Shown in pieces: positions 34,129-41,852 of a DNA stretch of 64,000 nt (positions are counted from its first letter, which is position 1; every line of letters begins with the position of its first letter). A program made the position numbers and the translations under genes. The notes under the pieces are model-generated. The model did not search any database. It worked only from the letters and a program-made list of their open reading frames with translations, and had not been told where the DNA came from. Source of the stretch: Enterococcus mundtii (GTDB lineage Bacteria; Bacillota; Bacilli; Lactobacillales; Enterococcaceae). Where the stretch lies: NCBI RefSeq assembly GCF_003957375.1, contig NZ_CP025473.1, forward strand, positions 1,699,501-1,763,500, read 5' to 3'.

Positions 34129-35145
34129 CTATTGTTTTACAGTTGTTTCTAGTAGTTCAAACAGATCAGCCAGTACAAACTCTGCTTGTGGCTCATCTGC
34201 CCAAATACCGACCATACTCCCCATTACCAGTAACTCAGTACCGCTAACCACAGTGGCCGTTGAGATTGTCGCTTGTGCGTTTTTTGCTGTATCAAAGGAG
34301 TAATGTCCTTGTTCACTTGTTTTTCGACCAATGACCCAATACCAGTGATCGTTCGTATTCAATAGTCGATGCCCTTGATCAAGTAAAAATTTCGCAGAAC
34401 TGACGTGATAGTTGTCCCATCCCGCTGTCCAATAGGCAATCATTAAGTCTTGATCGAATCGACCAAATTGTTCTTTTTCCTCGTAGTAGATGCCGTCGTT
34501 AAATACGATTGGAATCATCCCATAGGTTTTGACCAGTTGAGCCAACTGATTGGTATAGGTGACAAAATCTCGATACTTCCCAGATTGCTGGAGTCCTCGC
34601 CACCCGCCATCAGTTAAATCATTGGCAAATTCATCGCAACCTATATTGAAGGAACTAGTTATCGTTGAGAAGTAGCTCACATATTTTTCAAGTAGTGCTT
34701 TCGTGAAAGCGACCGCTTCTTGATTATCCAAATCAAGTGTTCGAATCGACGTTTGATAACAAGGGTGTTCGATGCCTAATTGTTGCATTCCTGTTAGAAT
34801 CGCATCCATATGTCCAGGGGTATTGATAAGCGGGATCACTTCCATATTTTTTTCCTTAGTCACACTAGCTAACTCTGCCATTTCTGTTTCAGTCAAATAA
34901 GTGCCATTAGGATCATCATAGTACTGTTTTGTTCCTGCAATCAATGCTTCTTTGACTGACTGACTGGAATAAGCTTTTCCTTTGACAGTCAGCGCCATGT
35001 CATCCAGTAAAAAGCGTAATCCGTTATTTCCCAGTGCAAAAGAAATCGCCGTGTATCGACATTGACTTGCTTTTTTTATGATCTGGATCAATTGTTCTTT
35101 CGAAAAATATTTACGTCCATTATCAATCAATAAAACCTTTTTCAT
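34129..35145 (-). CDS. GH20-family beta-N-acetylhexosaminidase-like enzyme, cytoplasmic
   Basis: 338 residues from the ATG at 35145 with GGAGG five bases upstream. No signal peptide. A TIM-barrel glycosidase: VIPLINTPGHMDAIL, the catalytic Asp-Glu pair in FNIGCDEFANDL, FNDGIYY, and the end of the barrel MGSMVGIWADEP. It probably removes terminal GlcNAc or GalNAc from imported oligosaccharides or peptidoglycan fragments. A cre-like sequence overlaps its likely transcription start, so glucose repression by CcpA is expected. It lies downstream of the M24 and DeoR genes on the same strand. Confidence 0.85.
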   Translation of the reverse strand: MKKVLLIDNGRKYFSKEQLIQIIKKASQCRYTAISFALGNNGLRFLLDDMALTVKGKAYSSQSVKEALIAGTKQYYDDPNGTYLTETEMAELASVTKEKNMEVIPLINTPGHMDAILTGMQQLGIEHPCYQTSIRTLDLDNQEAVAFTKALLEKYVSYFSTITSSFNIGCDEFANDLTDGGWRGLQQSGKYRDFVTYTNQLAQLVKTYGMIPIVFNDGIYYEEKEQFGRFDQDLMIAYWTAGWDNYHVSSAKFLLDQGHRLLNTNDHWYWVIGRKTSEQGHYSFDTAKNAQATISTATVVSGTELLVMGSMVGIWADEPQAEFVLADLFELLETTVKQ

Positions 35146-35161
35146 CTTTACCTCCACAAAA

Positions 35162-35182
35162 AGAAATCGTTTACATATTATA
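35162..35182 (-). promoter_or_regulatory. -10 element and cre-like site of GH20 gene
   Basis: Minus strand TATAAT (35177-35182) followed by TGTAAACGATTTCT (35162-35175), which fits the cre consensus TGWAANCGNTNWCA at all but the last base. No clear -35. Confidence 0.6.
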
Positions 35183-35221
35183 CAATAAAGTAGGCCTAAC
35201 GAAAATACTCTTTTGCACTTA

Positions 35222-35274
35222 AATAAAAAAATCCCCCTCTCAACCAGATTACTCGATCGTTAAGAAGGGAGGTT
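35222..35274 (-). terminator. terminator of the M24 gene
   Basis: Minus strand arms CCTCCCTTCTTAAC and GTTGAGAGGGGG with a T7 run after them. Confidence 0.65.
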
Positions 35275-35276
35275 GC

Positions 35277-36674
35277 TTATTCAACTGAATCTACACAGAA
35301 TGCCTTTTCTTTGGCTAAAAAGAACGGACGGAGATAACCGACAGTGTTTGATAGAGGCAGCAATTCTTCACTTACATGAATCTTCAAGACATCCGCTAAA
35401 TATTGCTTACGTCTAACAATCCGCTCCCACATGTCTGGATATTGTGCCTTCATTTCATTTCTCAATCCTTCATCTGCAAGTACCACACATTCTTCTGCAC
35501 TTACTCCAGTATATCCTGATACAGAAGGAATAATATCTAATTGGAAGATCATACCACTCTTGATGATTTCTTGCGAACCAGAATAAATGGGTGAGGCTAA
35601 CCATTCTTCATCCGCCGTCAAGTGTCCGGGATTCAAATGCCAATGATAGGTCGCTTGTGGCAAGACTGTTTCAATCAACTGATAGAGATCAGCCCCTTTC
35701 ATTCCGATATGGATAGCTTCTAACCAACTAACGATAGCTGCATAATATGGTTTTGCTACTCGATCAAGATAATCGGCTTGTTCTACCGGCAGTTGAGCTT
35801 CTTCTTCGATCACAAATCCTGTACGACTGGATAAGCCACCTTTGAAGCCTGTCGTCAATGACAGTGGATCACCTAATTGGATCGTTTTTGCTGTCGGATA
35901 AAGATTCGCAAATTCAAAACGGCGTCCAGTTGCAGCAATCGTGATCACTGTATTCGCTTGTCCTTGTCCGTGCAACAACTCTCCGATCTCGGATTCTTTC
36001 ACACCAAGCTCAATGGCATCTAATGCACGTAGCATGCAAGATGAAGCAAGATTTGCCCCATATTCGTAGTGTGCGATTTCATTTGCATTATTCATGACAC
36101 GCGCCCCTTCCTCACCAATCAATAGATGAGTGCCATTGACGATAGCAGTTTCCACAGTGATTGCTTGTTTTAGCGCATCTACGATAAAAAATGGTACATC
36201 GAACAATTGGCTATTGTCTTGTGTCATAGACGTAAACAACTTCCAACCGACTAATCCGATTTTCTTTCTATCTGCCACCTTTAATGATGCAAAAATAGCT
36301 GACAGATTTTGTTCATTGTCCATTGGTTGATTCGGTAAAGAAAATGCTGGATAATGGATCAAATCAGCAGTGATACGCGCATGTGCATTCATTTTTAGAT
36401 TCTCATTCCCAAGGATCATCGTGAATTTGCCCGATTGATCTAACACCAATAATCCTTCTTCAAATCGCGGAATAAAGCCTGTAAAATATTCAAAATTACC
36501 ACCATGCTCTTTATCTGCATATATCACCAACAGATCTATCGCTTCGTCTTTCATGCGTTCGATCGTTTTGTTGATTCGTTCGGTGATCGTCTCCTCTGTT
36601 AAAAAGACAGGGGAAACATCAGGAAAAATCGCTGGTTTTGGTATAGTTGTTAACTGGATGTTTTCTTTTTTCAT
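35277..36674 (-). CDS. M24-family (aminopeptidase P-like) protein with incomplete metal site
   Basis: 465 residues. N-terminal creatinase-like domain (about 1-190) and a pita-bread C-terminal domain with NPGHLTADEEWLASPIYSG (His) and IFQLDIIPSVSGYTGVSAEE with ECVVLADEGL (Glu). The region normally holding the two Asp ligands (D-x-G...D-x-T-R-T) reads DPLSLTTGFKGGLSSRTGF, so at least one ligand appears to be missing; catalysis is doubtful. The gene starts within the end of the DeoR gene (ATGA overlap). Role may be binding of a peptide or amino-sugar derivative, but this is speculation. Confidence 0.75.
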   Translation of the reverse strand: MKKENIQLTTIPKPAIFPDVSPVFLTEETITERINKTIERMKDEAIDLLVIYADKEHGGNFEYFTGFIPRFEEGLLVLDQSGKFTMILGNENLKMNAHARITADLIHYPAFSLPNQPMDNEQNLSAIFASLKVADRKKIGLVGWKLFTSMTQDNSQLFDVPFFIVDALKQAITVETAIVNGTHLLIGEEGARVMNNANEIAHYEYGANLASSCMLRALDAIELGVKESEIGELLHGQGQANTVITIAATGRRFEFANLYPTAKTIQLGDPLSLTTGFKGGLSSRTGFVIEEEAQLPVEQADYLDRVAKPYYAAIVSWLEAIHIGMKGADLYQLIETVLPQATYHWHLNPGHLTADEEWLASPIYSGSQEIIKSGMIFQLDIIPSVSGYTGVSAEECVVLADEGLRNEMKAQYPDMWERIVRRKQYLADVLKIHVSEELLPLSNTVGYLRPFFLAKEKAFCVDSVE

Positions 36675-37438
36675 TCATTCTTCCTCGCTTCTATGAGTTC
36701 TACATGGTTCTCAGTCAGTGCTTTGGCTAATGCTTTTGGAGGCTTTTGATCCGTGATCAAATAATCAATGGCTGATAAGTCGCAAACTTTATAAAAACCA
36801 GTTTTATCTAGTTTTGTATGATCCGCTAGCGCGATCACGCTACGTCCTTGTTGGATCATCTGACGTTTTACTAAGCCTTCTTCCTCTGTATGGATGAACA
36901 GTCCTTCGCTTGACAACGCAAATACTCCAAGTAGTGTGTAGTCTGCTTGATAATTTTTCAACTGTTCCACTGTTTCCGTTCCAAATAAAAACAACTGTTC
37001 TTTGTGTAATTTACCGGGTAATAAGGAAATAGCTGTTTTCGGATGATTGGCTAGTAATAAAGCGTGAGATAAAGAATTAGTCACCGCATGGATTTTTTTG
37101 TCCGGTAGTTCTCTGATCACTGCTTCCACTGTAGTCGAAGAATCGAAGATGATTGAGGAAGGATCTGCCATTATTTCAAGCACCTGCTCAGCCATTTGTT
37201 TTTTCACTTCATTTAGGATCGATGACCGTTTCTCATAATCAAAGATCGTTGCTTCTTTTTGAAGCGCTAAAGCACCGCCATGGGTCCGTTTGATTTGGTG
37301 CTGTTTTTCTAACTGGATCAAGTCGCGGCGAATCGTATCTTTAGACACGTCTAAGCGATCTGCTAAATCTTCAATCGAAGCACTTTTTTCTTGATCAATC
37401 ATTGTTTTAATACGCTGGATGCGTTCTTCCTTTAACAT
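36671..37438 (-). CDS. DeoR/GlpR-family transcriptional regulator
   Basis: 255 residues from the ATG at 37438 with AGGAG eight bases upstream (an alternative ATG/GTG is at 37447). N-terminal HTH: RIQRIKTMIDQEKSASIEDL and DVSKDTIRRDLIQLEKQHQI with the family RTHGGAL motif; C-terminal DeoRC sugar-phosphate-binding domain: IIFDSSTTVEAVIRELPDKK and SVIALADHTKLDKTGFYK. It is first in an operon with the M24 gene and probably regulates it and perhaps the GH20 gene in response to an amino-sugar phosphate. Confidence 0.9.
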   Translation of the reverse strand: MLKEERIQRIKTMIDQEKSASIEDLADRLDVSKDTIRRDLIQLEKQHQIKRTHGGALALQKEATIFDYEKRSSILNEVKKQMAEQVLEIMADPSSIIFDSSTTVEAVIRELPDKKIHAVTNSLSHALLLANHPKTAISLLPGKLHKEQLFLFGTETVEQLKNYQADYTLLGVFALSSEGLFIHTEEEGLVKRQMIQQGRSVIALADHTKLDKTGFYKVCDLSAIDYLITDQKPPKALAKALTENHVELIEARKNE

Positions 37439-37580
37439 GACGCTCACTCCTCTTACCTAGGATACGACATTTTGCATTATTTTGCAACTTTATGCTTTTT
37501 TAGCAAAAAAATATGACATTATCCCTCTCGCACTAGCAAAAACCGAATGAACGGCAAAAATAGTAGTGTCCTCTGCAAAA

Positions 37581-37640
37581 AAAATAAGACACCAGCTACA
37601 AAATTTGGAGAACGAATCTCGTGGACGCCACCTTATTGCT
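37581..37640. repeat. degenerate copy of the enterococcal hairpin repeat
   Basis: AATAAGACACCAGCTACAAA ... TCGTGGACGCCACCTTATT matches 50168-50225 with mismatches in both arms and the same TTTGRAGAAC core. The flank CAAGTTTAAAGGCTTCTACC (37640-37660) also matches the other copy's flank in inverted form. Confidence 0.6.
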
Positions 37641-37660
37641 CAAGTTTAAAGGCTTCTACC

Positions 37661-38103
37661 CAGACTTCTTTATGGTTGATCGATTCCAATCGTAACAGCT
37701 CGCTTCTCTTAAATCGTTTCTATGCGTCTTAGCAAATTAAAAAACTGATCGATTAGTTAAACTGCACCAGCTTCCAAAAATTCTTGACGGCCCCCTACCA
37801 CACACTTCAATAGGGTCATCTGTGTTATCAGAAACACACTGCACTGATCGTGACCCTCGAATTTGTAAAATAGTAACAAGCTATTTCAACGATCGCCCGC
37901 CTTGAATTTGGAAAAATGATCCAAATCACTATATCAAGCTAACTATCTCCCATGCTATTCGCTGTTTTTTTCCAATTGGGATTCATTTTCAATCTGGCAC
38001 TTTTTGTTAAGCGATAAGGATTTACAACATAATGCACTCTGTTGCAATCACCAAAATACTCATCCTAATTTTCTAGTGACATTCAGATAAAAATGCCGAT
38101 AAA
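37661..38103. other. gap with no recognised gene
   Basis: About 440 bases with stops in all frames. On the minus strand near 37765-37810 a short piece reads VVGGRQEFLEAGAV before a stop, which looks like a protein C-terminus, but nothing identifiable precedes it. Confidence 0.4.
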
Positions 38104-38161
38104 GAAACAGTGGCTTGCTTCAATACAATATCCTCAGCATTGAAAGCCAGTCACTGTTTCA
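38104..38161 (-). terminator. hairpin downstream of the DXS-like gene
   Basis: Imperfect arms GAAACAGTGGCTTGCTTCAAT and ATTGAAAGCCAGTCACTGTTTC with a short T-rich tail on the minus strand; weak as a terminator. Confidence 0.45.
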
Positions 38162-38260
38162 GTAATTAATTGTTCAATTATTTTATTTATAAATTTGATT
38201 CAGGTGTAAGTTCGCTTAGTTTCAACTCTTTCTCTAGAAATAAGCGCTTCTTCAACTTGA

Positions 38261-40024
38261 CTATCGTTGATCAGCGAGCGTTTCTTCAATATTTCCCACG
38301 ATATTCTCTACTGTCAGACCATTTTCCGCTAATAGTTCCGATGCTTCATAACGATCATGAAATGCTTTATCTAAGCCGTAAGTTTGTACAAGGATCGCAG
38401 CATCCCCCAAATAGCCAGCAACCATTTGTCCATACCCGCCCTCCAAGATACCATCTTCAAGTGTAACTACTATATCGTGGGTTTCTTTGAGTTCATCTAG
38501 TAATTCAGTGTCTATCCCAGAGATGAATGCTGGATTGATCACCGTAGCAGTTAGCTGGAGAGTTTTCTTTAATTCAACAGCCACTTTTTCTGCCAAACCA
38601 TAAAAATTACCTACACCTATAATTGCTACTTTTTCGCCTTTTTGAATGACTTTGTTCTTATATAACTGGCTGTAATCTGTCCGATCTACTTCACCAGAAG
38701 AAGTGATTGGACCGACTGGTACGCGGATTGCCACTAATTGATCCGTTTGATCGATCGACCATTCAAGCATCGCTAAGTACTCTTCTTTCGTAGTTGGGGC
38801 TAAGTAGACTAAATTAGGGATATGGCTCAAAAATGGAATATCAAAGATCCCTAAATGACTTTCATCATTCATTCCGTTTACAGAAGCAAGTGTCACGAGG
38901 ATTGTACCTGATAAGCGATTCAGCGCTAAGTCATGGGAGATTTGATCATAACTTCTTTGTAAAAACGGTGAATGGACTGCCCATACTGGTTTTACTCCGC
39001 CTTTGGCTAAACCAGCAGTCATCGTTGCCGCATGTTCTTCAGCAATTCCTACATCCACAAATTTTGCCCCGACTTGTTGGCGTTGCTCTGGCGAAAATAA
39101 AATCATCGGTGTCCCTGCATTTACGGCTACTACTGTCGGATCTTCAGCCATTTTGCGTAATAAAAAGTCTGTTGTTATGCTGCTGTAGGTTTCTTCCCCT
39201 TTCGATTGCAGATACTCACCTGTTTCGAGACTAAACGGTCCACCCGCATGGAACTTTTCACGATTTTCTTCTGCAAAGGAGTATCCTTTTCCTTTGACGG
39301 TATGGATATGTAGCACAACCGGCGTATTTTGATCTTTTACTTCTTTGAATAACTCGATCAAAGCAGCTAAATCATTGCCTGCTTCCAGATAATGATAATC
39401 AAGTCCTAATGCTTTAAAGAAATTGTTCGTAGCTTGACCATTCGTTTCCCTTAGCTCTTTGAGATTTTTGTAAAGTCCCCCATGATTTTCTGCGATCGAC
39501 TGGTCATTATCATTGACGATAATGATCGTATTCGTGCCTAGTTCAGAAATATTGTTCAAACCTTCATAGGCTAAGCCACCCGATAAAGACCCATCGCCAA
39601 TCACTGCAATGACATTATTTGTTTCATTTTTCAAATCTCTTGCCTTAGCTAGACCGTTTGCTAAAGACAATGAAGTCGATGTATGACCGATCGTGAAGAG
39701 ATCATGTTCGCTCTCTAATGGGTTCGTGTAACCTGAGACTTCCTGGTAATGCGCTTGGTCCAAAAACGCTTGTGCTCTTCCTGTCAACATTTTATGCACA
39801 TAAGTTTGATGTGAGACATCAAAAACAAATTGATCTTCTGGTGAATCGAACACATAATGTAGCGCCACCGTCATTTCAACAACACCTAGATTTGGGCCAT
39901 TATGTCCACCGTATTGGCTGATTTTTTCCAATAACGCGGCACGTGCTTCCTCTACCACTTGTTGAAGCTCTTCTTGTTTCAATTTCTTTAGATCTTGAGG
40001 ACCTTTTATTCGTTTTAATAACAT
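38261..40024 (-). CDS. 1-deoxy-D-xylulose-5-phosphate synthase-like transketolase
   Basis: 587 residues, a little shorter than classical Dxs (about 620). N-terminal PNLGVVEMTVALHYVFDSP, SHQTYVHKMLTGR, TPP-binding IGDGSLSGGLAYEGLNN with IIVNDNDQSIAENHGG, then VDVGIAEEHAATMTAGLAKG with the catalytic Glu, HSPFLQRSYDQISHDLAL (usually YSTFLQRAYDQ), and a transketolase C domain. Enterococci make isoprenoids through mevalonate, and no other MEP gene is in the window, so the product may feed pyridoxal or thiamine synthesis or be a different keto-sugar. Hence no symbol. Confidence 0.85.
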   Translation of the reverse strand: MLLKRIKGPQDLKKLKQEELQQVVEEARAALLEKISQYGGHNGPNLGVVEMTVALHYVFDSPEDQFVFDVSHQTYVHKMLTGRAQAFLDQAHYQEVSGYTNPLESEHDLFTIGHTSTSLSLANGLAKARDLKNETNNVIAVIGDGSLSGGLAYEGLNNISELGTNTIIIVNDNDQSIAENHGGLYKNLKELRETNGQATNNFFKALGLDYHYLEAGNDLAALIELFKEVKDQNTPVVLHIHTVKGKGYSFAEENREKFHAGGPFSLETGEYLQSKGEETYSSITTDFLLRKMAEDPTVVAVNAGTPMILFSPEQRQQVGAKFVDVGIAEEHAATMTAGLAKGGVKPVWAVHSPFLQRSYDQISHDLALNRLSGTILVTLASVNGMNDESHLGIFDIPFLSHIPNLVYLAPTTKEEYLAMLEWSIDQTDQLVAIRVPVGPITSSGEVDRTDYSQLYKNKVIQKGEKVAIIGVGNFYGLAEKVAVELKKTLQLTATVINPAFISGIDTELLDELKETHDIVVTLEDGILEGGYGQMVAGYLGDAAILVQTYGLDKAFHDRYEASELLAENGLTVENIVGNIEETLADQR

Positions 40025-40150
40025 GAATTTCCCTCCTTTATTTCTGCTTAATCATACACCTTGAACCGAACTCTAAGTCAAGTGATTTTTTTAACAAATG
40101 ATTCTAATTGTGGTAAATATCGAATACGCTGTTATAAAGCTTTTTCCCAT

Positions 40151-40183
40151 AAAAAAACCGCAGATTCTTCAATCTACGGTTTC
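40151..40183 (-). terminator. terminator of the surface-protein operon
   Basis: Minus strand stem AAACCGTAGATT/AATCTGCGGTTT followed by T4-5. Confidence 0.8.
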
Positions 40184-40186
40184 TAT

Positions 40187-40564
40187 TTATTTCTTAGATG
40201 AATCGTTCACAATGATTTTAATCATTTTTTTTGGATTTCGACGCTTGTCACTAATAATTTGATAACTAACTAGAACGATCAAAAACAAAATCGCGCCTAT
40301 CAAAACGTACAATATTTGTGTTGTTTCTCCCAATGGTGGTAAAACATTCTTCTTAGGCGGAGCGCTTGGTGTCACTGATTCTTTCGGATCTCTAGTATTC
40401 GGCTTTGTAGGGCTTGTTTCTTGTGTAGCGTTTGAGTCAAACTCTAGCTCTCCAATGACTTCAATTGTATTAGAACTAGCTTCTATGAGCATCTGTGGCA
40501 ATCCAACGATCAATAGACCTAAAACCATGAACAAACAAAGAATTGTTTGTTTTTTTTGTTTCAT
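40187..40564 (-). CDS. small sortase-anchored or membrane-anchored protein (LPPLGE motif)
   Basis: 125 residues: signal peptide (about 1-30, ILCLFMVLGLLIVGLPQMLI), short linker rich in Thr/Pro/Ser, LPPLGE near residue 77, then a membrane helix (TTQILYVLIGAILFLIVLVS) and a long basic tail. The layout is that of the small LPxTG-type proteins that accompany WxL loci, but the Thr of LPxTG is Leu and the tail after the helix is unusually long (about 28 residues). It is the last gene of a four-gene operon with the giant GLUG adhesin. No sortase gene is in the window. Confidence 0.65.
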   Translation of the reverse strand: MKQKKQTILCLFMVLGLLIVGLPQMLIEASSNTIEVIGELEFDSNATQETSPTKPNTRDPKESVTPSAPPKKNVLPPLGETTQILYVLIGAILFLIVLVSYQIISDKRRNPKKMIKIIVNDSSKK

Positions 40565-40585
40565 CCAATCACCTCACAATTTGAA

Positions 40586-41242
40586 CTATGGATAAGGATC
40601 GCCAGCTTCATCTAGGGCTTCAATGTTCAACGTCAACGTACTTGCAATTGAGATTGCTCCTTTATCCGTTGGAAAATCAAGAATATCAGTATCAACTTCT
40701 CCTTTAAAAGTAAAAGTCGCTGCGCTATCTCCTTGTAGATCACTAGGACGTGCATTCGGTGAAGCCAAGGTCATCAAGTCTCCTGATAAATTTGAATTTA
40801 CTGCCCCATTTTCAATCAAAAGATTGTTGCTCCCTAAACTAACAACCAACGTTAACTGATCGATTGCTGAGATATCTCCAGAAGAAACTGTGTAACTTCC
40901 TAGACTGATTTTTACTGGACGACCCGAATGATTGGTGATCTTATGCTCTCCACCTAAAATCGTCTTATAGTCTTCTGGTTCAGTGAAGAAAACAGCTTTT
41001 AATGGTAACGTCACATTCAACCACTTATCTGGATTTCCTGGTTCTGGCGCTTCAGGATCTGTGTTATCAAATCCTAAAGTTCCATTGATCTCCACATCTG
41101 CAGTCGTATCAATCGACCCACCTATTGAATTATCGATCGTTTGGTCCGCTCCGTTGATGATAATATCAGCTTGAACACTTGCCCCTGTTGCTAAAATCGT
41201 GCCGAACATCAATCCTGTTGCTAAAATATTTTTTACTTTCAT
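40586..41242 (-). CDS. secreted protein with adhesin-like C-terminal domain
   Basis: 218 residues: a signal peptide (MKVKNILATGLMFGTILATG, cleavage after ASVQA), no anchor, no WxL motif. The block WLNVTLPLKAVFFTEPEDYK and HKITNHSGRPVKISL can be aligned with the C-terminal region of the giant adhesin (IHVTLPVRMAFNVLDDQVTS, YQVVNHSTTTELTVSF), and the ends (ASTLTLNIEAL / KLSLHLAAKIN) are also similar. Strong AAAGGAG site. It lies between the anchored small protein and the membrane-bound accessory protein and may be the repeated subunit or adaptor of a surface complex. Family unknown to me. Confidence 0.6.
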   Translation of the reverse strand: MKVKNILATGLMFGTILATGASVQADIIINGADQTIDNSIGGSIDTTADVEINGTLGFDNTDPEAPEPGNPDKWLNVTLPLKAVFFTEPEDYKTILGGEHKITNHSGRPVKISLGSYTVSSGDISAIDQLTLVVSLGSNNLLIENGAVNSNLSGDLMTLASPNARPSDLQGDSAATFTFKGEVDTDILDFPTDKGAISIASTLTLNIEALDEAGDPYP

Positions 41243-41301
41243 TTTGTTATCTCCTTTATTTATCTCTTTATATTCTAAAGCATGATTGCTTTATTCCGTC
41301 T

Positions 41302-41832
41302 TTACTGATTGACATTGATGGTCACGTCAACCGTCGTTTTACCCATAAGCTTTTTATTTTCTAAATCATAAAACTCTAATTCCACTACTCCTGGATGCGT
41401 GCCTGTCGTTAACTCTTTTGCCAATGTTAATTCGGTTACTTCATATCCAGGCTCCAATAAACCCGTTTCATACAGTGTTTCTTTAGAATCCTTTATGGAC
41501 AATATTGCTTGCTGCCCATAACGATTGGTCGGTAAGTTTTGGATCCAAATGTTTCCCGTTTTACCATCCGCATTGACCCTGACTTCCGGATACACATTGA
41601 TAGTGACATTACTATCGTCTACTGCTTGGTTGGCATATTTTTTCAATTGGTCTCCTGTCATTTTTTCCGCATGTTTGATCTCGGGAAAATCATCCGACAA
41701 AATCTGCGTTGGTTGGTTATTGGCATACCAATACCAACCAATCGCAACTAACACGAGCAATAATAAAAGAATTGCCAGTAATCTTTTTTTCTTTTGTTGT
41801 TCATTCTTTTCACTTAGTTTCTGTGTGATCAT
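41302..41832 (-). CDS. single-pass membrane protein with extracellular beta-rich domain
   Basis: About 176 residues from the ATG at 41832 (AAGG five bases upstream; a TTG at 41856 overlaps the adhesin stop codon). N-terminus is basic and Lys/Gln-rich, then a membrane helix (LLAILLLLLVLVAIGWYWYA), then an outside domain whose YGQQAILSIKDSKETLYETG and TGTHPGVVELEFYDLENKKL recall Ig-like folds of cell-surface proteins. It follows the giant adhesin with a near-zero gap, so it is translated with it. Type II orientation is inferred. Possibly holds the adhesin at the membrane. Confidence 0.6.
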   Translation of the reverse strand: MITQKLSEKNEQQKKKRLLAILLLLLVLVAIGWYWYANNQPTQILSDDFPEIKHAEKMTGDQLKKYANQAVDDSNVTINVYPEVRVNADGKTGNIWIQNLPTNRYGQQAILSIKDSKETLYETGLLEPGYEVTELTLAKELTTGTHPGVVELEFYDLENKKLMGKTTVDVTINVNQ

Positions 41833-41852
41833 GTTCACCTTCTTGTGTGTGT

